Notes under the pieces: model-generated
Told to the model about the DNA's origin: nothing
The model's database searches: none
The model's input: only the letters and a program-made list of their open reading frames with translations
NCBI GenBank assembly: GCA_963715825.1
Contig: CAVQSI010000013.1
Coordinates: 1 to 64,000 of the forward strand
Reading direction: 5' to 3'
Source of the DNA: Sva-07 sp963715825
Lineage (GTDB): Bacteria; Actinomycetota; Acidimicrobiia; Acidimicrobiales; Ilumatobacteraceae
DNA: 64,000 nucleotides
Made by a program: the position numbers and the translations under genes
Shown here: positions 52,898-60,490 of the stretch, in pieces
How positions within the stretch are numbered: the stretch's first letter is position 1
Layout: each line of letters begins with the position of its first letter

Positions 52898-54981
52898 TGA
52901 GCATCTCCCGTCTCCTCATCGCCAACCGCGGCGAGATCGCCGTTCGGATCGCTCGAACGGCGCACCGACTCGGCATCTCGACCGTCGGCGTGTACTCCGA
53001 ACCCGACGCCAACGCGCTGCACGTCGACTCGGTCGACCTCGCCATCGCCCTCGGTGGAGCCACACCGGCGGAGTCGTACCTGCGCGGCGACGCGATCATC
53101 GCCGCTGCGCTCGCGACCGGTGCCGACGCAATCCATCCGGGATACGGGTTCCTCGCGGAGAACGCTGGCTTCGCGCAGGCCGTGATCGATGCCGGGCTGA
53201 TCTGGGTCGGCCCGACGCCGGAACAGGTGACGTTGCTCGGCGACAAGGTCGCCGCCAAGCGAGCAGCGATCGAAGCTGGCGTACCGACGACGTCGATGAT
53301 CGAAGTGGTCGAGGGTCGTATCGCCGACGGCGCCGACGTGACCTACCCGGCGCTGGTCAAGGCGGCCGCCGGTGGCGGCGGGCGCGGCATGCGCGTCGTG
53401 CGCGGCGCCGACGAACTCGACGACGCGGTCGCTGCAGCGTCACGCGAGGCGCTCGCAGCGTTCGGTGACGGTGCGGTCTTCATCGAGCCATTCCTGGAAC
53501 GCGGCCGGCATGTCGAGGTCCAGGTGTTCGGTGATCAGCACGGCAACGTCGTGCACCTCGGCGAGCGAGAGTGCTCGATCCAACGTCGCAACCAGAAGGT
53601 GGTCGAGGAGTCGCCGTCGGCCGGTATCACGCCCGAGATCCGAGCGGCGTTGTGCGATGGTGCGGTCGCGCTGGCTCGACACGTCGGATACGAGGGCGCC
53701 GGCACGGTCGAGTTCATGGTCGGCGCCGACCAGACCATCACCTTCCTCGAAGTGAACACGCGACTCCAGGTGGAGCACCCGGTGACCGAAGCGGTGACCG
53801 GCCTCGACCTCGTCGAGTTGCAACTCCGGGTCGCCGCCGGCGAGGCCCTTCCGATCACCCAGGACGATGTCACCATCACCGGGCACGCCATCGAGGTGCG
53901 TGTCGTCGCCGAGGATCCCGCGGCGGGCTGGATGCCGTCGACGGGCCGCATCGGTCGGTTCGTGGTCGGCGCTGACGTCCGTGTCGACACCGGCGTGAGA
54001 GATGGGGCGGAGATCTCGTCCGACTACGACTCGCTCGTCGCCAAGGTGATCGCGCACGCGCCGACCCGGGTCGAAGCCGCGGGCCGGCTGGCCCGGGCGC
54101 TCCGCGGGTCGCAGATCACGGGTATCCGGACAAACCTCGATTCGCTCGTCGCGATCCTCGGTGAGGCCGACTACCTCGCCGCCGACACTCCGACGGCCTA
54201 TCTCGACGAGCACCCCGACGTGCTCACGCCGATCGGTCCGGCCGGTGACGATCGGGTGGCGCTGCTGCTGGGCGCAGTGTTCGCGCTCGAAGCCGAGCGG
54301 CGAGGTGCCGACCGGGCGACGCCGTTCGCTCCGTCGGGTTGGCGCAACCTGCGCACGCAAGGCCAGCGCCAGGTATGGCTCGAGCCCTCCGGCGAACACC
54401 TCCATGTCGAGTACGTGATGCGAACCGAACGACTCGCCGACGGCTCGGCCCGCCGGGCCGCGTCGGTGTGGCTCGGTCCCTGGCCCGAGCCCGACGACGA
54501 GGGAGTGCTGCCGGCCGATGACCGGACCGAACGGCGCATCCGGTTGCTCGATCGGCGAGCCGACGGCAGCGCAGGTCATCTGGCGATCGAGATCGACGGA
54601 CGTCGCAGCGCGGTGGGCACCGAGATCGTGCACCACACGTTGGGTCTGGACGACGATGGCGTCGGCGCCGTCACGGTCCACACCCGCAGCGCCGCTGGCG
54701 CGCTGACGTTGACTCGTGCTCCGCGGTTCGTGCTGCACGACGCGCAGGCCGAGGGCGGTGGCCCGATCTGTCCGCTGCCCGGCACCGTGATCGCCGTGCA
54801 CGTGGCCGCCGGCGACGCAGTGGTCGATGGCCAGGTGCTGATGGTGGTCGAGGCGATGAAGATGGAGCACAAGATCGTCGCGCCCGGCGACGCGACGGTC
54901 GGCGAGGTGCGCTTCGCTGTCGGCGACCGTGTCGACCAGGGCGAACTGTTGGTCGCCCTCGATCATGGAGACGACGCATGA
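52897..54981 (+). CDS. Acyl-CoA carboxylase alpha (biotin carboxylase-BCCP) subunit
   Basis: A 694-residue protein: biotin carboxylase (LLIANRGEIAVRIARTAHRL, IHPGYGFLAENAGFA, ATP-grasp AAAGGGGRGMRVV, ERECSIQRRNQKVVEE, FLEVNTRLQVEHPVTE), a middle BT-like linker, and a C-terminal biotinyl domain with VVEAMKMEHK. It carboxylates biotin and serves the beta subunit encoded just upstream. Start ATG 52897 overlaps the beta stop; its own stop overlaps the AtuA start (ATGA at 54978). Complete three-gene coupling points to one pathway. Confidence 0.92.
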   Translation: MSISRLLIANRGEIAVRIARTAHRLGISTVGVYSEPDANALHVDSVDLAIALGGATPAESYLRGDAIIAAALATGADAIHPGYGFLAENAGFAQAVIDAGLIWVGPTPEQVTLLGDKVAAKRAAIEAGVPTTSMIEVVEGRIADGADVTYPALVKAAAGGGGRGMRVVRGADELDDAVAAASREALAAFGDGAVFIEPFLERGRHVEVQVFGDQHGNVVHLGERECSIQRRNQKVVEESPSAGITPEIRAALCDGAVALARHVGYEGAGTVEFMVGADQTITFLEVNTRLQVEHPVTEAVTGLDLVELQLRVAAGEALPITQDDVTITGHAIEVRVVAEDPAAGWMPSTGRIGRFVVGADVRVDTGVRDGAEISSDYDSLVAKVIAHAPTRVEAAGRLARALRGSQITGIRTNLDSLVAILGEADYLAADTPTAYLDEHPDVLTPIGPAGDDRVALLLGAVFALEAERRGADRATPFAPSGWRNLRTQGQRQVWLEPSGEHLHVEYVMRTERLADGSARRAASVWLGPWPEPDDEGVLPADDRTERRIRLLDRRADGSAGHLAIEIDGRRSAVGTEIVHHTLGLDDDGVGAVTVHTRSAAGALTLTRAPRFVLHDAQAEGGGPICPLPGTVIAVHVAAGDAVVDGQVLMVVEAMKMEHKIVAPGDATVGEVRFAVGDRVDQGELLVALDHGDDA

Positions 54982-56795
54982 CAGTGGCACCCGGCGCGCC
55001 GATCCGCATTGCCAACTGTTCGGGCTTCTTCGGCGATCGACCGAGTGGTGCACTCGAGATGGTCGAAGGTGGCCCGATCGACGTGCTGACCGGCGACTGG
55101 CTCGCCGAGCTGACGATGTTGATCCTCAGCCGTATCCGAGCCAAGCAGGCCAAGGGCGGATTCGCCAGGACGTTCGTCAGCCAGATGGAACAGGTGATGG
55201 GCACCTGCCTCGATCAGGGCATCAAGGTGGTGTCGAACGCCGGTGGCCTCGACCCCGACGGCTGCGCCGACGCAGTCCAGGACGTCGCGGATCGCCTGGG
55301 GCTGTCGCCGACGATCGCCTACATCGACGGCGACGATCTGATGCCTCGAATCACCGAGCTCGCCGAGTCGGGCGCGCTCGCTCCGTTCGGGTCGGCGACG
55401 AGCGATCCGGGTGGTTGGGGCGACCCGTCGCGGTTTCTCACGGCCAACGCCTACCTCGGTTGCTTCGGCATCGTCGACGCGCTGACCAAGGGCGCCGACA
55501 TCGTGATCACGGGCCGGGTGACCGATGCTGCGGTCACGTGTGGTCCAGCCGCGTGGCACCACGGCTGGCAACGCGACGACCTCGACCAGCTCGCCGGGGG
55601 CGTGGTCGCCGGACACATCATCGAGTGCAGCGCCCAGGTGACCGGTGGCAACTACTCGTTCTTCCACGAGATCGAGGGCCGTACCGAGGTTGGCGGGCGT
55701 GCCCGCTTCGGGTTCCCGTGGGCCGAGGTCGCCGCCGACGGCTCCTGTGTGATCGGCAAGCACGACGGCACCGGTGGCGTCGTCAACGTCGAGACCGTGA
55801 CGTCGCAGCTGCTGTACGAGATCGGTGGACCCGCGTACCTCGGTCCCGATGTGACCGCCCGCTTCGACACGATCCAGGTCGAACAGCTCGAACGCGACCG
55901 TGTCAGGGTGTCCGGTACGAAGGGTGCGGCGCCGCCGACGACGCTGAAGGTCGCGATGAACGAGCTCGGCGGGTATCGCAACTCGTTCACCGTGGCGCTC
56001 ACGGGACTCGACATCGACGAGAAGGCAGCGTTTGCCGAGGCGGCCTTCTGGGACGCCTGCCCCTACGGTCCTGACGACTTCGGGTTCATCGAGAACAAGG
56101 TTGTCCACACGAACAAGCCCGACCCGGCGACGCAGGAAGAAGCGACGGCAATCTGGCGGGTGACGGTCAAGGACTCCGACGAACGCAAGGTCGGGCGCGC
56201 GTTCAACGACGCGATGGTGCACACCGTGCTCGCCGGCATCCCCGGGATGTACGGCCTCGGCGGTGGCCCCAGCGCGGCGTCCCCGTTCGGGGTGTACCGC
56301 CCTGCGACGGTGCCCGCCGACCTGGTCCCGCAGTACGTCCACATCAGCGGCACCACCACCCAGATCGAGTCGGTCGCCCCTGCTGGCATGCCGACAGGTG
56401 CCGCAGGCTCGGTCGAGGTCGCTGCGGCGTCGACGGTGCCCGACGGCGACTTGATCGAGGTGCCGTTGGGGTCGTTCGTCGGTACCCGTTCGGGCGACAA
56501 GGGCGGCGACGCGAACCTCGGCGTCTACGCCCGCACGGACGCAGGCTGGGCATGGCTCGACGTCGAGCTGACGGTCGAGCGACTCCAGGAGTTGCTCCCC
56601 GAGACCGCTGCGCTCACCGTCGATCGGTACCGATTCCCGAACTTGCGCTCGCTCAACTTCGTGGTTCGCGGGCTGCTCCAGGAGGGCGTCGCCGCATCGA
56701 CCCGCCAGGACGCGCAAGCGAAGGCCCTGGGCGAGTGGCTGCGAGCACGCGTCGTGACGGTGCCGCGTTCGGTCGTGGATTCGGTGGCCAGCTGA
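54978..56795 (+). CDS. AtuA family protein (acyclic terpene utilisation)
   Basis: A 605-residue DUF1446/AtuA protein. In Pseudomonas, atuA lies with the geranyl-CoA carboxylase genes and is needed for growth on acyclic terpenes, but its reaction is not settled. Seen: RIANCSGFFGDRPSGALEMV, VSNAGGLDPDGCADAV, GRVTDAAVTCGPAAW, and a C-terminal domain with GSFVGTRSGDKGGDANLGV that some relatives carry as a separate protein. Cotranslated with the carboxylase subunits, so the set probably catabolises a branched or isoprenoid acyl-CoA. Other Atu or Liu enzymes are not nearby. Confidence 0.85.
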   Translation: MTVAPGAPIRIANCSGFFGDRPSGALEMVEGGPIDVLTGDWLAELTMLILSRIRAKQAKGGFARTFVSQMEQVMGTCLDQGIKVVSNAGGLDPDGCADAVQDVADRLGLSPTIAYIDGDDLMPRITELAESGALAPFGSATSDPGGWGDPSRFLTANAYLGCFGIVDALTKGADIVITGRVTDAAVTCGPAAWHHGWQRDDLDQLAGGVVAGHIIECSAQVTGGNYSFFHEIEGRTEVGGRARFGFPWAEVAADGSCVIGKHDGTGGVVNVETVTSQLLYEIGGPAYLGPDVTARFDTIQVEQLERDRVRVSGTKGAAPPTTLKVAMNELGGYRNSFTVALTGLDIDEKAAFAEAAFWDACPYGPDDFGFIENKVVHTNKPDPATQEEATAIWRVTVKDSDERKVGRAFNDAMVHTVLAGIPGMYGLGGGPSAASPFGVYRPATVPADLVPQYVHISGTTTQIESVAPAGMPTGAAGSVEVAAASTVPDGDLIEVPLGSFVGTRSGDKGGDANLGVYARTDAGWAWLDVELTVERLQELLPETAALTVDRYRFPNLRSLNFVVRGLLQEGVAASTRQDAQAKALGEWLRARVVTVPRSVVDSVAS

Positions 56796-56892
56796 CGAAA
56801 TCGACCGTGGTCGGTCAGGCCGGCGTAGCTCGCGAGCGGGGAGCAGCCGGCGAGTCGCAGCACGCCAACAACCACACGTCTGGCGCGAGTGC

Positions 56893-58263
56893 TCAGACGA
56901 TTTCGTTGCCGTCGGGGTCGATGATGTGCCAGGTGCCGTGGTCGTCTCGGTAGACCTGGAAGCCTTGTTCTTTGAGGTTGTTGTGGCAGTTGCAGAGTCC
57001 GCCGCCGTTTCTGGGGACGGTGGCGCCGTGAGCTTTCCAGCCGATGGAGTGGTCGGCGTCGCACCATGCGATCGGCCGGTCGCAGCCGATCCAGACACAG
57101 GTGGTCAGCAGCAGCATCACCGCCTCGCGTGAGCTGCCGCGGAACAGGCGTTGGCGGCGGCCGAGATCGATGACGGTGCCCGAGCTGTCGTAGACGACAC
57201 GGCGGATGTAGCCGACGAGCGCAGCGTTGACGGCGTCGTCGGGATGCAGGCGCCGCCCGGACTGAGTACGTACCACGACGTCGCGGTAGCGGCGCGGGTC
57301 GACGGTCTCACCGGACAGGTGGGTTTCGAACGTCTCGTGGTCGATCACGATGTTGACCGTCGTCTGCGGCATGCGGGAGCCTGGTGCTGTCGAGGCGGCT
57401 GCTTTGGTCATCGCCACGAACGCATCCGCACGGCGTTGCGCTTCGGTACGGGCAAGGTCGTTGGTGGTCGCGGCGTCGCCGAGGCGGGTGCGGGCGTCGG
57501 CCCAGTCGGCGTGCCATTGGGCTTCGATGAACCACGCAAAGATCTCGTTGACTTCGCAGCCGGCCAGCTCGGCCAGGTTCCCGGTGAGGGTCCAACCGCC
57601 CTCGGGGCGGGGTCGGATGCGCACGTCACGGTTGGCGTGGGCGCGTTCGTTGCGGTCGCGGTCACCGTCAGGATCGGCCAACGCCTCCCACATGCGTACC
57701 CGGCGTTCGAACTCGTCGAACGACTGACTGATCGCATCGTCCAACAACGCCGGCGAGTCGCGCTCCAACACGACCGCGGGGATGCGCGGGTTGGCCGCGA
57801 CACGCGCCATCAACTCCGACTGCGCGACACCCACACGACCGTCGGCCTCGGCGTCAGCCCACTCGGGCAACGCCTCGTGCAGGCGGGCGGTCTGCACCCG
57901 ACGATGCGCTTCGGGACCCGACAGCTTGCACATGTGCTTCACGACCGTCTTCGCCGACACAAAACCCTGCTGACGGAACGGGTTCGACCTGTCCACCACA
58001 CCCGCCGCGGCGACCGCAGCAGCCTCGACCGTCCGACGCAACCCCTCGACCTCTTCGAGCCACAACCGCAACTCGACGGCATCCAACACCGACACATCGA
58101 CATCGAACAACCCCGCCAGCCCCGCCGACGCCCGACCGATCGCACGCCGAGCCTGATCAGCCGCCGATTCCTCCACCATCGCGCCGACGAGACGCAACCG
58201 GATCGCATCCACACGATCGAGACGGGCGGCTCCCACCACCTCGTCGACGTCAACCGAAGTCAT
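56893..58263 (-). CDS. DUF222/HNH endonuclease protein
   Basis: A 456-residue protein with an N-terminal DUF222 helical region (VELRLWLEEVEGLRRTVE, SVKTVV-like segments, HRRVQTARLHEALPEW) and a C-terminal HNH motif (CDADHSIGWKAHGATVPRNG, then GLCNCHNN). This 13E12-like family is multi-copy in actinobacteria; a nicking or recombination role is suspected but unproven. ATG 58263 follows a GGAG ribosome binding site; an upstream start at 58359 is possible. Some members belong to mobile introns, but no integrase or terminal repeat flanks this one. Confidence 0.85.
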   Translation of the reverse strand: MTSVDVDEVVGAARLDRVDAIRLRLVGAMVEESAADQARRAIGRASAGLAGLFDVDVSVLDAVELRLWLEEVEGLRRTVEAAAVAAAGVVDRSNPFRQQGFVSAKTVVKHMCKLSGPEAHRRVQTARLHEALPEWADAEADGRVGVAQSELMARVAANPRIPAVVLERDSPALLDDAISQSFDEFERRVRMWEALADPDGDRDRNERAHANRDVRIRPRPEGGWTLTGNLAELAGCEVNEIFAWFIEAQWHADWADARTRLGDAATTNDLARTEAQRRADAFVAMTKAAASTAPGSRMPQTTVNIVIDHETFETHLSGETVDPRRYRDVVVRTQSGRRLHPDDAVNAALVGYIRRVVYDSSGTVIDLGRRQRLFRGSSREAVMLLLTTCVWIGCDRPIAWCDADHSIGWKAHGATVPRNGGGLCNCHNNLKEQGFQVYRDDHGTWHIIDPDGNEIV

Positions 58264-58385
58264 GGCTCCATCATGACGAAGGGGTACCCCAGAGTTCGCG
58301 GGACGACGAGCCCGCTGGAGCGCTGCAGCAAGGTCAGCGGTGTTCACGACCGTCGGCATCGACAGCCGAACGCGATCGCAACGGC

Positions 58386-58916
58386 CTACGGCGACAGCCG
58401 TCCACGATCGGACATCGCGAGCGGTGTGCCGTCAGGCGCGAGCGCCGCCACCTGCCACGTCATGTCGCCGAACACCCGTGCGCCGCTGCCGGTCGGCGTG
58501 CTGTTGCCGCCGACGGGCACCGCTGTCTCGGTGCCGCTCCACGCCCAGTAGGGCCGGCCGTCGGGATCGAGCACGACGAGACGGTAGAGCGCCGCACCAT
58601 CCACCGGCGTCCACGACAGCGTCGGATTCGAACCCGACGCAGCCTCGGTCGTGACCATGGCGGGGTAGCTGGGCGCCCGCTCGGTCGTCTCGGGAACGGT
58701 CGCCGCGGTGTCCTGGCCATCGGTGGTCGTGGGCGCCGTGGTGCTGGCGGCGGGTGCGGTCGTTGAATCGGCGGTCGGTGCTGCGGTGCTCGACGGCGAC
58801 GCGGACGGCGTTGCGTCGTCGGGGTCGGCGTCTCCTGCACAGCCCAGCAGCAACCCGGCCAACGACAAGGCGACGAGGAGCGAGGTGACCGGTCGAACGT
58901 GCGATGTCATCGTCAC
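58386..58916 (-). CDS. Lipoprotein of unknown function (176 aa)
   Basis: A predicted lipoprotein: signal sequence SLLVALSLAGLLLGC with lipobox LLGC, then a low-complexity Asp/Ala/Ser/Thr linker of about 55 residues, then a compact domain with NPTLSWTPVDGAALYRLVVLD, which looks FN3-like, and a WQVAALAPDG strand. Its start overlaps the stop of the secreted-protein gene upstream (58913-58916), so both are coexpressed. Not matched to a named family. Confidence 0.6.
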   Translation of the reverse strand: MTMTSHVRPVTSLLVALSLAGLLLGCAGDADPDDATPSASPSSTAAPTADSTTAPAASTTAPTTTDGQDTAATVPETTERAPSYPAMVTTEAASGSNPTLSWTPVDGAALYRLVVLDPDGRPYWAWSGTETAVPVGGNSTPTGSGARVFGDMTWQVAALAPDGTPLAMSDRGRLSP

Positions 58917-59947
58917 GATCCCAACTCGGCGATCAGGTCGTCGATCGTGTCGGCCTGCGCGTCGAATCCGAGCAGGCGGCTGGCCGCCGAGAACTTCGCG
59001 AGGGTCGCAGGATCACCGTCCAGCAATGCGGCGTCGACCGCCTCGTCGTACACCTCGAGCCAGAATGCCCGGGCCTCGGGATCGGAGGAGAAGGCGCCCG
59101 ACCGGAACCCGGCGAGGACCAACTCGATCAGGATGTCGGCATCCAGCTCATCGGTGAGGCCGGCCATCTCGAACAGCATCGAGTCGATCAGTTCGGTGGT
59201 CGCCGCTCGGAAGCTGGCCGGGTCGTCGTTGCCGCACGACCCCGACACGCCGTAGGCGAGGGAGCCCTCGGCGGATTGCAGCAGGTCCCTGATCGACGGG
59301 AGGTCGACGACACCTCGCCGAATGCCGGTGAGCACCAGTCGACCCTGCGTCGTGAGGGCCTCTTGACTCGCGCGCCGGGCCTCGGCGACGCTGGCCTCGT
59401 CGGCGTCGGCGCCCACTCGGAGTGCGCTGAACTGCCCGACGAGCGAGTTGCCCGGGAAGTCGACGACCCAGTTGCCCCAGACGGTGTTGCAGTCGCTGCC
59501 GGTCACCTCCATGCGCCCGCCGGACGCCCCCGGGAGCTCGCCCGCGCTGAACTCGAGTGTCATGCCGATCGTCGGCTCGGTCGCGGTGAGCTTGGTCAAC
59601 TCGAGGTCGACCCCGGCGGTCGACCCGTTGAACACCCCGACCGCGACGGCGTCGGCCTCGGCTCGAACCCCCTCGGTCTCGGTCACCGAATGCACGTCGA
59701 CCAGCCAGCGACCCGAGAGTGTCCCGGCGATGGCTGCCGCTTCGAAGTAGCCGGATGCCTGGTAGTCGGCGAGGACCTGGGCGTCGACGCCGTCGGCGTA
59801 GACCGAGCCGCCGTCCATGCCCAAGAAGCCCTCCCAGTTCCCCTCGGGGAACTCTGGCGACTGGGCGCTCCCGACGGCGCCGGGCCCGGCGGTGCCTGCG
59901 ACCACGACCGCTGCGCACAACCCGGCGACAAGGCGCACTCGAGACAT
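58913..59947 (-). CDS. Secreted protein of unknown function (344 aa)
   Basis: Begins with a Sec-type signal (LVAGLCAAVVVAGTAGPGAVGSAQ, in part), followed by a beta-rich domain with NWEGFLGMDGG and a Cys pair (SDCNTVWGNW, GSCGND) likely forming a disulfide outside the cell. The C-terminal 120 residues are helical. No family is recognised. Coupled to the following lipoprotein gene, suggesting they work together at the cell surface. Confidence 0.6.
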   Translation of the reverse strand: MSRVRLVAGLCAAVVVAGTAGPGAVGSAQSPEFPEGNWEGFLGMDGGSVYADGVDAQVLADYQASGYFEAAAIAGTLSGRWLVDVHSVTETEGVRAEADAVAVGVFNGSTAGVDLELTKLTATEPTIGMTLEFSAGELPGASGGRMEVTGSDCNTVWGNWVVDFPGNSLVGQFSALRVGADADEASVAEARRASQEALTTQGRLVLTGIRRGVVDLPSIRDLLQSAEGSLAYGVSGSCGNDDPASFRAATTELIDSMLFEMAGLTDELDADILIELVLAGFRSGAFSSDPEARAFWLEVYDEAVDAALLDGDPATLAKFSAASRLLGFDAQADTIDDLIAELGS

Positions 59948-59986
59948 CGACCAATGGTGGAGGCGCAGCCGGTTCGAGGCAATACG

Positions 59987-60490
59987 TCATTCGGCGTAGG
60001 CCTGGGCCGCGTTCGGGTCGCCGAGATGGACCAGCAGCCGGTCGAGGAGTTCCCGCTGGGCGGTGACGACGTTCGAACGGGCCGTGCCGAGGTCGAACCA
60101 GGTGACTCGATCGAGTTCGGGGAACGTCTGGACCTGCCCCGACTTCGGCGGCCACTCCATCTCGAAGGTGTTGCTCACCGCAGTGGTCGGATCGAACTCG
60201 ATGCCGTCGGTCAGGCGGGCTGCCCACGCTCGAACGATCTTGCCGCCCGACTGGCGGACCTCGCCGAGGTCGACGAACTCGGTCGACGGTACGGCGACGC
60301 CGATCTCCTCCTCGAACTCACGGAGTGCGGCGTCGAACGGTTCATCGTCGGCGTCGTACTCGCCCTTCGGGATCGTCCATGCGCCGGCGTCCTTGTGCGC
60401 CCAGTACGGGCCGCCCATGTGCCCGAGCAGTATCTCGACATCACCGCCAGCCGTGCGTCGGTGCAGCACGATCCCGGCGCTCCGTTTCAC
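59987..60490 (-). CDS. NUDIX hydrolase
   Basis: A 167-residue NUDIX hydrolase. The N-terminus is AGIVLHRRTAGGDVEILLGHMGG; the Nudix box is IPKGEYDADDEPFDAALREF followed by EEEIGV, with the metal-binding RE-F-EEE core intact. Such proteins hydrolyse nucleoside diphosphate derivatives. GTG 60490 overlaps the helicase stop (GTGA), so it was chosen over a longer start at 60577. The coupling to a Ski2-like helicase hints at nucleotide or RNA-end chemistry, but this is only context. Confidence 0.8.
   Translation of the reverse strand: MKRSAGIVLHRRTAGGDVEILLGHMGGPYWAHKDAGAWTIPKGEYDADDEPFDAALREFEEEIGVAVPSTEFVDLGEVRQSGGKIVRAWAARLTDGIEFDPTTAVSNTFEMEWPPKSGQVQTFPELDRVTWFDLGTARSNVVTAQRELLDRLLVHLGDPNAAQAYAE

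Noticed and set aside
56800..56910. ACGAAATCG/CGATTTCGT inverted repeat near the DUF222/HNH gene as mobile-element ends
   Set aside because: One arm lies inside the coding 3' end, the arms are only 9 bp, and there is no matching repeat beyond the 5' end or target duplication.
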